The notes under the pieces are model-generated. The model saw nothing but the letters and a program-made list of their open reading frames with translations, was not told the origin of the DNA and did no database searches. 63,072 nt of DNA from Deltaproteobacteria bacterium. Lineage in GTDB: Bacteria > Desulfobacterota > Binatia > UBA9968. The stretch is from NCBI GenBank assembly GCA_016193465.1, contig JACPSE010000100.1, positions 1 through 63,072 on the forward strand, written 5' to 3'. How positions within the stretch are numbered: position 1 is the stretch's first letter; each line of letters begins with the position of its first letter. The position numbers and the translations under genes were made by a program. Shown here in pieces: positions 9,686 to 18,631 of the stretch.

Positions 9686-9892
9686 GAATGTAGAGGGGAT
9701 GGGTGGAACAGCTGGAGTTTTCACTCACGGATTAAAAAGGATATGCACGAGCTCAGGTCTGCTGAATCCTCACTATTACAAAATAGCGGCATTCCATCTG
9801 AGACTTTTGGAGGTCTCATGGCTGTAGGCGGCTCTGCCGACATGAGCATCAAAGCAGAATACTTACATCGGGTTGAGGATAGATTGCGGTGA
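9686..9892 (+). pseudogene. 3' end of an unidentified gene cut by the IS remnant
   Basis: A 68-codon open frame without a start begins at the IS boundary and ends in TGA. It reads GWNSWSFHSRIKKDMHEL, then GIPSETFGGLMAVGGSADMS, and ends in EYLHRVEDRL. It looks like real protein (a C-terminal end with amphipathic helices), but I do not recognise the family. It is probably the tail of a gene whose body was removed by the rearrangement. Confidence 0.35.
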
Positions 9893-9999
9893 CCCGTGCA
9901 AAGTTTGCTTGGGATCAGGAGAAGCCGGCACGTTTTCGTCGAAAGAAGAAAAGCTTTACCTCGACGACTCAAAAATTCTCGACAAGGGGCGATTTTGTT

Positions 10000-10941
10000 A
10001 TGTCACATGGAATTCTAACACACGGCTTTTCATCGACGGTGGCTGCAGTCGCAATGCTGCTGACACTCATGTTTTATGTCTCTTTGGCGCCAACCGTGGA
10101 AGGGCGGGATCTAGCCGAGCACTTCAAAGGGAAGAAGGTGGAAATCATCGTCGGCTCGTCCCCCGGTGGGGGCTACGACATAAAAGGGCGACTGATAGCT
10201 CGCTTTATAGGCAAATATCTTCCCGGACAACCGTCGGCTATCTTAGTGCGGAACGTCCCCGGTGGCGGAGGCCTGCGAGGCCTCAGGGCCGCGATGAAAG
10301 CGCGGCCGGACGACGTCGCGACTTCGTGGGAAGCGGTCCTGAAGCTCGGCCGGCCGATTACGGGTGGGGCTTCGGGGCCAGGGTCGGGGGGCACGGTCGG
10401 GGCGGACTTCGTGGAGCTCATCGGTGGCCCGGTAAACATGGTGTACGGTTACGGAGGATCGGCGGATGTCGCGGCCGCTTTTGACAGGGGAGAGCTGGAC
10501 ATGGACCGCTGTCAAGAGGAGGTGGTGCCGCGATTGTATCCGCAGTGGATCAAAAAAAAGATTTTGGTCCCGATTTTCTGGTGGGGTGCCACTCCTTCCG
10601 AGGAGTGGTTGCGCCTGCTCGAAGCCCCTATGCCACCGCATCTGTTTGATGCTGTAAAAGTGACTCAGGAGCAAAAAAAAGCTTTTGACGTGGCGTTTGG
10701 CTTGATGGAGACGATGACTCGGGCGTTCTTCATGCCGCCCGGTGTTCCCGACGACGTTTATCAAACGTGGAGGAAGGCTTTTGAGGCGACAGTTGGCGAC
10801 CCGGAGTTCATCAAGGGCGCAGAGGTGGCCACGTTAGAGGTCGGATTGGCTACTGTAGAAGATTTCGAGCGGGTTATACGGGCGTTTCGGGAGCTCTCTC
10901 CTGCAGGTCGGAATCTCGTGAAAAAGCTCCTAGGCCAGTAG
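10000..10941 (+). CDS. TctC-like solute receptor with a 49-residue internal deletion
   Basis: The 313-residue protein has a signal segment (about 8-35), then the ligand-fold opening KVEIIVGSSPGGGYD and NVPGGGG typical of tripartite tricarboxylate transporter (Bug/TctC) receptors. Aligned by eye with the paralogue at 20801-21889, which is its closest relative here, residues between ARPD and DVATSWE are missing. Exactly 49 residues (147 nt) are gone, and the reading frame continues. The lost segment carries lobe-1 core strands including LTVGTL and MLCVRRD, so folding or binding is probably impaired. ATG 10000 is chosen because the signal peptide begins there; upstream in-frame codons look non-native. 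It opens module A ahead of the NifU-like and UGSC genes. Confidence 0.8.
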   Translation: MSHGILTHGFSSTVAAVAMLLTLMFYVSLAPTVEGRDLAEHFKGKKVEIIVGSSPGGGYDIKGRLIARFIGKYLPGQPSAILVRNVPGGGGLRGLRAAMKARPDDVATSWEAVLKLGRPITGGASGPGSGGTVGADFVELIGGPVNMVYGYGGSADVAAAFDRGELDMDRCQEEVVPRLYPQWIKKKILVPIFWWGATPSEEWLRLLEAPMPPHLFDAVKVTQEQKKAFDVAFGLMETMTRAFFMPPGVPDDVYQTWRKAFEATVGDPEFIKGAEVATLEVGLATVEDFERVIRAFRELSPAGRNLVKKLLGQ

Positions 10942-10974
10942 CGCGTCACGCACCCACACACGGAGGAGCTTAAG

Positions 10975-11235
10975 ATGGGAATAGATGAGCAGATTATCTA
11001 CGATGCGTTGTCGAACATACGCAGTAGCGTCGACGCGGATGGGTATGAACTTGAAGTGCGAGAATTCACGGCTGGAATGCTTCGGTTGGTCATAAATGCG
11101 CGAAAGGGAGCCTGTGAGGAGTGTCTCATTGCTAAGCCGATCATGGAATCTATACTCCGCGCTGCATTGGATGATATCCCTGGCTTTGAGAAGCGCATTC
11201 AAAAGATCACGCTCGTCTATCCTGGCGAAGCGTAG
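10975..11235 (+). CDS. NifU-like small CxxC protein
   Basis: The 86-residue protein ends its single alpha/beta domain with KGACEECLIAKPIMESILRA, which matches the G-x-C-x-x-C signature of NifU C-terminal (Nfu) domains that carry [4Fe-4S] clusters or thiols. It has a strong GGAGGAG site 7 nt before the ATG. It lies 33 nt after the TctC-like gene and 83 nt before a UGSC selenoprotein. A second member (31983-32261) also sits beside a UGSC gene, so a shared job is likely, for instance electron or Fe-S transfer. That role is inferred. Confidence 0.65.
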   Translation: MGIDEQIIYDALSNIRSSVDADGYELEVREFTAGMLRLVINARKGACEECLIAKPIMESILRAALDDIPGFEKRIQKITLVYPGEA

Positions 11236-11318
11236 AGTGTGTATTGTTGGCTTCATGGGGAGCGATGTCTCATTGGCCCTTAGCGGAAGTGCTGAATTGC
11301 GAATAAGGAGGGTTTTTG

Positions 11319-11891
11319 ATGGCAACTGAAAGACAAAAATCTGCACGCATACGGATTCTCGATCCGGTTGCTGTTTTGGAAGGAGCGGGCCAGCAGTTGG
11401 CTCGGAGGCCGCAAGACCTGAATGGAAAGGTGCTCGTTTTGTTCGACAATCTTCCGAGAGGTCTTGGAGGGGGCGAGCTTGGGATGAATGAGATCTACGA
11501 GCGGTTGCAGGCCAAGCTAGAACAGCGCGTCAGTTTTGCCGAAGTTTTATGGAAGATAAAACCGAAGCGAGGGGCGCAGGCACCTTCGGAGTTGATGGAC
11601 GAGGTAGTGAATCAAGGGCAGGTGGTGATTAATGGTTCTTGTACGTGAGGGTCATGCACGTCCGCCTGTGTGCGTGACTCAGTAGAACTGGAAAGGCGAG
11701 GGAGACCGACAGCGACGATATGTTGGGACCGATTCGAGGGGCTGGCACGCGCTCAAGCGAAGGCTCTGGGGATGCCGTCGTTGCCGCTGGTAGTGATACG
11801 GGAGACGCGGTTTTTGCATACGCCGGAGGAGAAAGAACTCTGTGCCGAGCGGGCCGCGGAAGAAGTTATAAAAGCATTGACGGTTGGTTAA
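11319..11891 (+). CDS. UGSC-family selenoprotein (in-frame TGA at codon 110)
   Basis: Read conventionally this is a 109-residue ORF ending in TGA, followed in the same frame by 80 more codons to TAA. Across the TGA (11646-11648) the protein reads NGSCT-U-GSCTSACVRDSV. The N-terminal half (LNGKVLVLFDNLPRG, later IYERLQAKL) and the C-terminal half (GRPTATICWDRFEGLARAQA, then GMPSLPLVVI) both match the three minus-strand relatives. The product would be 190 residues with Sec110 in a U-x-x-C redox motif. ATG 11319 follows AAGGAGG. A hairpin starts 11 nt after the TGA. UGSC (seleno)proteins are a known but functionally uncharacterised family. The only alternative is a premature stop, unlikely because all four copies have TGA at the same position. 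Confidence 0.85.
11660..11678 (+). promoter_or_regulatory. Putative bacterial SECIS hairpin of UGSC gene 1
   Basis: GTC-CGC pairs with GCG-(T)-GAC around the loop CTGTGT, starting 11 nt after the TGA. It is a six-pair stem with one bulged base and a GU-containing loop. It is weaker than the three minus-strand counterparts but at the same distance. Confidence 0.55.
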
Positions 11892-11916
11892 AGGCGTTGG
11901 CCGAATGGAGGTAGCC

Positions 11917-12993
11917 ATGGAGCGGGAATTAGAGCGAGTCAGGGAACGGGAGCCTGAGCCACAGGACCCCTACGAGTTCAACCTGCGGTGGAAGATGGAG
12001 AAGACCCGCAAGATGCGGGAAGGGAAGGTCGTGATCAAGGCGAAGGAAGTGCCCTTGATTCAGACTCGCCATAGCTTTGGGAGGTGGTATCTCGGCCCGG
12101 CCCAGTGGGATCAGGTAGGTGCCCCGGGGTGGATCGTCAAACGGTCGTTCTTGGAGAACATCAGAAGGGGCAAGCACACCCATACTGGAGGAGGAGTGGT
12201 TTTCTACATTCTGGAGGGTCAAGGCTGCACCGTCAACAACGACGGTCGAATGGATTGGGGGCCAGGAGATGTGGAGTTGCTCCCCATTACGCCCTTTGAA
12301 AACGTCCATCAGCATTTCAATCTGGAACCGGGCCGCCCGTGCGGGTGGGTATCGATCCGCTTCTGGCCCTTTATGGAGCCCTTGGCCTATGAGACGAGAC
12401 AGGTAGAGGACTCCCCCGACTGGAAGGGGTCCAGAAGCGAAGAGCTTTTTCGCCCCGCGGATTTCGTTCCCGATGCTGCCAAAGTTCGGGGTTACGACAT
12501 CTCTTTTGAGGGGCCACCGGCCACATTGCTCGATGACATCTTCCGCCGGAGGAATGAGTGGCGGGAGCGCATGCGCAAGGCCAAGCAGGTGATCCAGGAA
12601 AAGGATTGTCCTGTGGAGCGGAACCGTATGGGACTTTATCGGTGGTATATCCATCCCTCTTTTACCGATGTGGCCTGCCGCCACATCTTTTTATGGACTC
12701 AGCAGATCCCGCCGGGTAGCTGCAGCGGCCGGCAGAAACATCAGGGGGGCCGGATCCACTTCATTATCCAAGGGAAAGGCTACAGCGTCCTGGACGGGGT
12801 GAGGTACGACTGGGAGGAGGAGGACTTGCTGATCTTGCCCATCAAGGTGGGGGGCACGATCTTTCAACACTTTAACGCGGACCCTGATCGCCCGGCCAAG
12901 ATGGCGGTGGCGGAGCCCAATTGGTACGACATTCTGGGCGTGGACATGGCTTGCGGCCTTGAGCAGATGGAGGACTCACCGGACTATCCATGA
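11917..12993 (+). CDS. Double-cupin fusion protein
   Basis: The 358-residue protein holds two cupin domains. The first (about 45-165) has KHTHTGG and HQHFN, giving the His set of a metal-binding cupin. The second (about 235-345) has GRQKHQGG and QHFN, so only part of the ligand set remains. Each half ends in the same tail motif, EDSPDW or EDSPDY. The N-half matches the separate gene 39774-40298 and the C-half matches 37933-38448, so this is the fused version of a split pair. ATG 11917 has GGAGG at the right distance. Such proteins are often dioxygenase- or isomerase-like; the substrate is unknown. Confidence 0.82.
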   Translation: MERELERVREREPEPQDPYEFNLRWKMEKTRKMREGKVVIKAKEVPLIQTRHSFGRWYLGPAQWDQVGAPGWIVKRSFLENIRRGKHTHTGGGVVFYILEGQGCTVNNDGRMDWGPGDVELLPITPFENVHQHFNLEPGRPCGWVSIRFWPFMEPLAYETRQVEDSPDWKGSRSEELFRPADFVPDAAKVRGYDISFEGPPATLLDDIFRRRNEWRERMRKAKQVIQEKDCPVERNRMGLYRWYIHPSFTDVACRHIFLWTQQIPPGSCSGRQKHQGGRIHFIIQGKGYSVLDGVRYDWEEEDLLILPIKVGGTIFQHFNADPDRPAKMAVAEPNWYDILGVDMACGLEQMEDSPDYP

Positions 12994-15153
12994 ATGGCGA
13001 GTGACATGGTGTTACTGACCGTCAGTCGCAGTCCTAGTGAACACAATGGTAGATGCCTTGCTTTTCTTGATCCTTCTGTCATGGCGGAGGCAAACATCAG
13101 CGTCCATGACATTGTTGAGATCCGAAGCCGCTCTGGCAGAAGGGCGCTGGCCAAAGTGGCTGCACCTTTCCCCGAGGACGCCAAAAAGGGCACCATCCGC
13201 CTCGATCGGTACCTGCGCGAGGCTGTCAAAGTGTCTCTTAGAGACGAGGTATACGTAGAGAAGAGCTCTGCCCCGCCGGCCAGCCGGGTATGCCTCAAGC
13301 CCTTAATCGATATTTCCCTTTCTGCAGGCCAATTAGCGTCCCATCTTCAGAATATTTTAAGCAGGGATTCACTGCCTCTTTGCGCGGGCTCTATCATCTT
13401 CGCCAGTCTTCCCACAGCCCCGGGACGGGCTTCCTTTGAAGTTGTTCTGGTCGAGCCCGGATCGGGCGTAGTTACAATCAGCACTAAGATTGAATTTGTT
13501 TCCCGCACCGGCTCGACGGACGCGCACGACCATGAGCATGTACCGATCTCGGAGGTGACCTATGAAGATGTCGGAGGGCGGCATAATGAAATTAAGATGG
13601 TAAAAGAGTTGATAGAAATACCCCTTCGCTTCCCGGAAGTTTATTCTCACTTGGGGATTGCTCTCCCGCGCGGCGTTATCTTTCACGGGCCGCCTGGTGC
13701 CGGCAAGACCCATCTAGCATTAGCGGTCTCCAACGAGGTGGATGCCCAATTCTTCTACATCAATGGCCCTGAGATCGTAAGCAGCCAATTCGGCGAGACA
13801 GAAACCAACCTGCGCGAGATTTTCCACAAAGCCGCTCATCATACACCGTCGATCATTCTTATTGACGAGCTCGATGTCATAGCGCCCAAGCGAGGCGAAA
13901 CCGGATCGTTTACGACTACGAGGACGGTGTCGCAGCTTCTGACATTACTCGACGGCCTGCGGAAAATGGAGGGGGTAATCGTTATCGGGACTACGAACCG
14001 TGTTGACTCGGTAGACCCTGCGATGCGCCGTCCCGGTCGTTTTGACCGCGAGATCTTTCTGGGTCCTCCTGATAGCACCGGGCGGCTGGAGATTCTGCGG
14101 ATTCATAGCCGGGCTATGCCCCTTTCGGAGCAAGCATTTGACTATCTGGACGAACTCGCACAGGTGCTCCATGGCTTCGTAGGCGCCGACTTGATGGAGT
14201 TATGCCGTGAAGCCGGCTTGAATGCGCTACGCAGGAACTTTGGCGATGGCTATGCCAGTTTTCCCCAGGCCGCTCTGGAAGAGCTAACCGTGGAGAAGAC
14301 GGACTTTGAGCATGCCTTGGCCCGGGTGCGTCCTTCAGCAATGAGGGAAGTTCTAGTGACGGTTCCCGACGTCAGTTGGGATGATATCGGTGGTCTTAGG
14401 GGGGCCAAGGAGGAACTGAGAGAAGTTGTGCGGATGTCGCTGAAAAACATGGGGACCTTTGCAGTCGGCAAAATAAAACCCCCTTCCGGTATCCTGCTGC
14501 ATGGTCCTCCTGGAACGGGCAAGAGCTTGCTGGCTCAAGCTGTGGCTAGGGAATTTCAGGCCAACTTTATCCCGGTAAAGGGTCCCGAGATTTTCTCGAA
14601 ATGGTTAGGGGAATCAGAAGCGGAGCTTAGATACATTTTCCAGCTTGCCCATCGGATGGTTCCCTGCATCATTCTTTTTGAGCAGATCGACACCATTGCG
14701 CCGCGCAGGAGGAGGGATAGTAGTGCGCAAGCCATCGAGAGGGTAGTGAGCCAGCTTCTGGCTGAAATGGACAGCATTCAGCCGATGAGCGGAATTGTGG
14801 TAATAGGAACCACCAATCGCTTCGATTTGATTGACCCGGCTCTCCTTCAAGCCAGGCGGTTCGGCGCTCACATTCTGGTGCCTTTGCCGGATGAGATCGA
14901 AAGAAGGCAGATTCTGAGCATCCACCTCAGAGATGTCACGCTGGACCCCAGGGCAAGTCCGGGAGAAGTGGTACAAATGCTGTCTGCCGGTAGCGAAGGG
15001 TTCTCAGGCGCTGAATTGGAGTCGGTGTGTCATCGAGCGAAGATGCATGCTTTGCGGGGGCATGATTTTGACAATCCCGTGCCTTTAACACAGGGGCATT
15101 TTAGCGATGCTTTGACAGAGATGAAGCAATCGAGGATCGCGCTTGATAGTTAA
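12994..15153 (+). CDS. CDC48/p97-like double AAA+ ATPase with altered second Walker B
   Basis: The 719-residue protein has a Cdc48-type N-domain (about 5-100), then AAA domain 1 with GPPGAGKT (about 232-239), the Walker B IILIDE (Asp291, Glu292), GTTNR and RRPGRFDRE. Domain 2 has GPPGTGKS (about 504-511), but its Walker B reads IILFEQ: Asp is Glu563 and the catalytic Glu is Gln564. The distal LLRPGRFD motif has become LLQARRFG. Domain 2 probably binds ATP without efficient hydrolysis. The ATG abuts the TGA of the cupin gene (TGA-ATG), implying coupling. Bacterial CDC48 homologues are unfoldases or remodelers; here a client in the module is plausible but unproven. Confidence 0.9.
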   Translation: MASDMVLLTVSRSPSEHNGRCLAFLDPSVMAEANISVHDIVEIRSRSGRRALAKVAAPFPEDAKKGTIRLDRYLREAVKVSLRDEVYVEKSSAPPASRVCLKPLIDISLSAGQLASHLQNILSRDSLPLCAGSIIFASLPTAPGRASFEVVLVEPGSGVVTISTKIEFVSRTGSTDAHDHEHVPISEVTYEDVGGRHNEIKMVKELIEIPLRFPEVYSHLGIALPRGVIFHGPPGAGKTHLALAVSNEVDAQFFYINGPEIVSSQFGETETNLREIFHKAAHHTPSIILIDELDVIAPKRGETGSFTTTRTVSQLLTLLDGLRKMEGVIVIGTTNRVDSVDPAMRRPGRFDREIFLGPPDSTGRLEILRIHSRAMPLSEQAFDYLDELAQVLHGFVGADLMELCREAGLNALRRNFGDGYASFPQAALEELTVEKTDFEHALARVRPSAMREVLVTVPDVSWDDIGGLRGAKEELREVVRMSLKNMGTFAVGKIKPPSGILLHGPPGTGKSLLAQAVAREFQANFIPVKGPEIFSKWLGESEAELRYIFQLAHRMVPCIILFEQIDTIAPRRRRDSSAQAIERVVSQLLAEMDSIQPMSGIVVIGTTNRFDLIDPALLQARRFGAHILVPLPDEIERRQILSIHLRDVTLDPRASPGEVVQMLSAGSEGFSGAELESVCHRAKMHALRGHDFDNPVPLTQGHFSDALTEMKQSRIALDS

Positions 15154-15309
15154 GCTGAATCCGGCACGGTCACGAAGTCTACGGAACTTAGTGTATTGTA
15201 GGACCTCAGCGACAGATCAGAGAAACTCCATGACGATCAAGGGCATCGCGGCTTCTCGCGCGTTAAAACAAGCACGGTCTGAGGTTTGCCGTGTCCCCTC
15301 CGCGCCCCT

Positions 15310-15350
15310 GACGGAGTAGGGATCATGGTACCCATTACCCTTACTCCGTC
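15310..15350 (+). terminator. Inverted repeat downstream of the AAA gene
   Basis: GACGGAGTA (15310-15318) pairs perfectly with TACTCCGTC (15342-15350). A GGG/CCC pair inside extends the stem. No T-run follows, so it is either a weak or factor-dependent terminator or an mRNA-stabilising hairpin. Confidence 0.4.
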
Positions 15351-15460
15351 AACTTCGGCTGCTTGGAGATCGTTAGGACACTTGTGGAAGAAATTTTTCC
15401 AGCATGGAGACCGAACACAGCTAGCCTATGCAACAAGAACGTTATAACTAATGGACCGGC

Positions 15461-15490
15461 GATGAAGAGTCCGTAGATGAAGAGTCCGTA
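15461..15490 (+). repeat. Perfect 15-bp tandem repeat in the MmgE/PrpD leader
   Basis: GATGAAGAGTCCGTA occurs twice back to back and ends right at the AAGGAGAG ribosome site of the next gene. It may be slippage or a regulatory spacer. The homologous gene at 42108-43472 lacks this duplication. Confidence 0.75.
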
Positions 15491-15500
15491 AAGGAGAGCG

Positions 15501-16856
15501 ATGATGGCAGATACAAGAGGCCTGACTGCAAGGCTGTGCGATTGGGTTTGTTCTATGGGCTATAGTGACCTTCCGGCTGAGGTGCGTAAAGAAGCCGTGA
15601 CTATCATCTATGACACCATAGGGGGCATGATTGCCAGCTCCACGCTGCCCAGTTGCCAACCAGTGGTAGAGGTAGTGAAGGCTATGGGTGGGAATAAGGA
15701 TTGCAGTGTTGTCGGACACCCGATTAAAACCTCTGTCACGTATGCTGCTCTTGCCAATGGAACCATAGGTCACGGTGACGAAGTAGACTCTACAGGTCAA
15801 CAGAGGTCTGGGCACTTTTCAGCGGTTACGGTACCTGCAGCTATAACCATGGGGCAATATGTCAAGGCATCGGGTAAAGAACTGGTAAGAGCCTTAGCTT
15901 TAGGCTTTGAGGTGGCCGCTCGTATTCGTCGTGTACAAAGTGAGTTTGATCCAAGGGCTCGCCATTCTGGCAATTCAGCCTATCCTCTCGGGGCAGCTGT
16001 AGTTGCTGGCATTCTACTAGGTTCGGACGCTACACGGATGGAGCACGCTATGGCATTAGCAGCCCACCAGGCCAGCGGGCTAGGCACCCAGTTCCACGAT
16101 CCTACCCACGAGTCGAAGTCGCTCGGGTTCGGCATTGCCGCCCAGGCAGGAATTCTCGCCGCCCTTCTCGCTCAACGGGGATTCCATGGGGGCCGCGAGA
16201 TACTCACTGTCGAAAATGGTTTTTTTGATATCTTCATTGGCTGCGCCGACTACGCTAGCCTTGGCGACCGGCTATTGGATGGGCTGGGTGATACCTATCT
16301 TGTCCGTCAAGTCGCCTACAAGCGCTTCCCCGTTGGTCGTCCTGACCAGGCCCCGCTCTACGCTTTCTTACAACTGCTAAAGAGCCACAACCTCACAGCT
16401 AATGACATAGAACAACTGGAGGTAGGCATGAGCCGGCATGACTTTTCGATAGCAGATAGCCTAAAGCATCCTTCAGTGTACTTGCCCACCATCCTCTCCC
16501 TGGCTGCAGTTTTCGGAGAGGTTTGCTTTCAGCATATCCACCAAGCTCAATACTACAAGGATCCACAGGTGCAGGCATTCAGAGAACGCATCAAGTTACT
16601 GCCTGACCGGAACGCTGATATACAAAGGAAGCGTTTCGAGGCTGAGATACGCGTATATACTAGAAACGGCGCGGTATTGAATCAGCAATTGTGTGCTCCC
16701 TTAATGACCGAGGAGGAAATACAATATAAGTTTCGCTCTCTAGTAGGTTTACGTGTAAAGCAGGAAAAGGCGCTCGATCTAGAGAGCAAGCTGAAAGGCA
16801 TTGAGGGTGTGTCCAACGTGGCGCCTCTCATCAGTGAGTTGGAACTATCCGCTTAG
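15501..16856 (+). CDS. MmgE/PrpD family protein (copy 1)
   Basis: The 451-residue protein has the full length of the 2-methylcitrate dehydratase/MmgE family, with the conserved N-terminal DTIGGMIASS, GTIGHGDEVDSTG and ALALGFEVAARI, and the late FPVGRPDQAP. Family members dehydrate or isomerise tricarboxylates and related acids; some are decarboxylases. It is nearly identical by eye to 42108-43472, with a 3-residue gap near residue 155, and only distantly related to 23277-24668. Two ATGs (15501, 15504) follow AAGGAGAG. It closes module A. Confidence 0.87.
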   Translation: MMADTRGLTARLCDWVCSMGYSDLPAEVRKEAVTIIYDTIGGMIASSTLPSCQPVVEVVKAMGGNKDCSVVGHPIKTSVTYAALANGTIGHGDEVDSTGQQRSGHFSAVTVPAAITMGQYVKASGKELVRALALGFEVAARIRRVQSEFDPRARHSGNSAYPLGAAVVAGILLGSDATRMEHAMALAAHQASGLGTQFHDPTHESKSLGFGIAAQAGILAALLAQRGFHGGREILTVENGFFDIFIGCADYASLGDRLLDGLGDTYLVRQVAYKRFPVGRPDQAPLYAFLQLLKSHNLTANDIEQLEVGMSRHDFSIADSLKHPSVYLPTILSLAAVFGEVCFQHIHQAQYYKDPQVQAFRERIKLLPDRNADIQRKRFEAEIRVYTRNGAVLNQQLCAPLMTEEEIQYKFRSLVGLRVKQEKALDLESKLKGIEGVSNVAPLISELELSA

Positions 16857-16860
16857 AGAT

Positions 16861-17160
16861 GTGAACTGCGCCCTTAGGCTGGACAGATTGAGCAGGACTT
16901 GTGTAAGGCTTAAGGAGACTCCTGGAAAAGGAGGTATGGTAGAACGTCTGGGAGTGAGGAGCTGGCCATAGCGAAGAAGAGAGGGTGATTCCCGCTGGAG
17001 GTAAAGAAGCAGATCGTGGCAGAGATCGAACTGGACACTCGCTGAGTGGGCGTCAGGGAAATACGGGATCTCAGCCACAGCGATCAAACCGCTGGCGCTA
17101 GAAGTTCAGAAGCCGGTGCTGGAAGAGAGCCGTCGGCTTCCTGTGCATAGCGGCTGAGAA
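16861..17160 (+). mobile_element. Degenerate IS3-family OrfA remnant
   Basis: The left edge TGAACTGCGCCC-TTAGGCTGGACAG looks like an IS3-type terminus. A frame from 16971 reads AKKRG-stop-FPLEVKKQIVAEIELDTR-stop, the start of an OrfA helix-turn-helix broken by two stops. No OrfB follows. This is a dead fragment. Confidence 0.55.
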
Positions 17161-17599
17161 GTGCGATTCTTACAAATTTTCACGCACTCGCCCGCACCAT
17201 GACCGTTGCTCGTGATCCGTTTATACGCTTCTGGGCTCTCGCAAACTCAGCCGCGAAGTTGCTGAACAACATCCCGACGCCGAACTCCTCACGGAAAGCC
17301 AGACGACCGCGGTTCTGCGAGGTCTTTCCTACTTTCTTTCTTTAGGGAAAGCGGAACATTCTCAGCTTTGGGAAACGCTGGGTCTGCAAAGTAGATGTCG
17401 GCACGCAGCCAGAGAGGAATTCCTACAGCAAAGACGAGTCGATGACGGGTCATCATGTCTTCCTATGTAGAGAAAAGCACGACAAAATTCCCATCTCATG
17501 GATTCCTTGTTCGGTGATTCCCTGCCGTCCTCTGTCTTGCCTCAATCGTCTGCTTGCATGTTGTTTGCTCGGGAAGTGTAGGGTGCTGCGCGAGCGCTG
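17161..17599. other. Gene-free stretch between remnants
   Basis: No convincing coding sequence on either strand. The short ORFs lack a recognisable protein pattern. It is flanked by an IS3 scar and a decayed nuclease, so it is probably also decayed DNA. Confidence 0.5.
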
Positions 17600-17899
17600 G
17601 TCGTCGCTAGGTTTGCCGTTGTGCACAATAGTGCGGGTCCACCCCACGATGCGCGTGGGGATTCCGAGCCACCTCTACAAGATGATCCTGGACGCTGGGA
17701 AGAAACTGGAATAGATCTCCATCTTCTTGCCCTACAACGAAATAAGTCCGTCCAACCGGATCGGCTATCTGCGGAAGCATATCGTGAGCGCATCGAGGAG
17801 ATCCAGAGCGGACGGGCCTCGACTTCCTGCCGGGCCTGGGGGCTAACCAAGGAGATCGTGGAAAAAGCCCCGGTCCCGGAGCTCTGGCCGCGGCAATGA
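17600..17899 (+). pseudogene. Decayed DNA/RNA non-specific endonuclease fragment
   Basis: Pieces read VGIPSHLYKMILDAG, then after a stop ISIFLPYNE and GYLRKHIVS. After frame changes come residues compatible with ...TGLDFLPGL. These phrases match the C-terminal half of the NUC-type (NucA/EndoG) nuclease family. The catalytic DRGH half is absent, and stops and frameshifts interrupt the rest. Confidence 0.55.
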
Positions 17900-17929
17900 G
17901 AACCCCGCTGACGAAATAGGAGGAATAAA

Positions 17930-18111
17930 TTGGCGCAAGTGGACAGACAAGGCACTGTCAGATTGGAAGAGTTTTTGGTATCGGCTTTGGCCCAGTCGAC
18001 GCCCTCTGGAAACTCCTGATCGAGAAGCGCTTGATTACGGAGAGTGAATTTATGAACAAACTTTCGGAGCAGCGGGCGACCTACCCCGCGTTGTTCCGGA
18101 GTACGAAATAG
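17930..18111 (+). pseudogene. Frameshifted small hypothetical protein
   Basis: A TTG start with TAGGAGGA 6 nt upstream opens AQVDRQGTVRLEEFLVSALAQ. Near 17996 the sensible sequence moves to another frame: VDALWKLLIEKRLITESEFM, then NKLSEQRATYPAL, ending in TAG. Both parts form one short helical protein of about 60 residues of the kind often found beside catabolic genes; the function is unknown. The shift may be a real mutation or a sequencing error. Confidence 0.5.
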
Positions 18112-18127
18112 GACAGCTGACACTTAC

Positions 18128-18610
18128 GCAATTCCGGTTATGACCACTCTGGCGGCCAAGGGCGTGATTGCAGAGGATCATCCGCTTTGCCTTGGTCTTG
18201 GAGGGTATCCCCAAGCTGTCTACAGTACCCTGCCGGCCCAAAAGTATGCCGAAGATGCTGATTTGATCCTGGCACTCGGTTGTAGCTTCGCGCAACAAGC
18301 TACTTTAGGTTGGCGACCAAAGCCAGACAAAGCACGGTTAATTCAAGTTGACGTTGATCCTGCCGAACTTCACAAGAATTATTCTGCCGACCTAGCAATC
18401 CTCGCTGACATCAAGCTTTTCCTGCAGTCTTTCCTTGAGAAGGCCGCAGAAGTGATGGGGCAGTTGCGCAACGGAATGGGAACATCGGTGGCTCAAGAGA
18501 TACGCGAGTTGAAACGGCAATGGCTCGATGCGTGGAAGCCTAGACTGACCTCTGAGGAAATTCCCATGAACCCTTACCGAGTCATGAGACGGCAGCAATT
18601 GACAGAGTGA
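18128..18610 (+). pseudogene. Central-domain fragment of a thiamine-diphosphate enzyme
   Basis: About 160 residues (IPVMTTLAAKGVIAEDHPL, then GCSFAQQATLGWRPKPDKAR, LIQVDVDPAELHKNY, EEIPMNPYRVM) match the middle domain of acetolactate-synthase-like enzymes. Both the N-terminal catalytic Glu domain and the C-terminal GDG cofactor domain are missing. The fragment ends at TGA, just short of the convergent TctA-TctB gene. It is not related in detail to the intact enzyme at 50055-51728. Confidence 0.75.
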
Positions 18611-18631
18611 AAGCGTATAACCCAATGCTGA

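Larger units (their letters stand above)
15154..15500. other. Intergenic region with inverted and direct repeats
   Basis: No gene is seen. The stretch holds a stem-loop candidate (15310-15350) and a perfect 15-bp tandem duplication (15461-15490) just ahead of the MmgE/PrpD gene. Confidence 0.6.

Noticed and set aside
11929-12684. 251-codon minus-strand ORF
   Set aside because: Antisense shadow of the double-cupin gene; no family pattern and opposite to strong coding signals.
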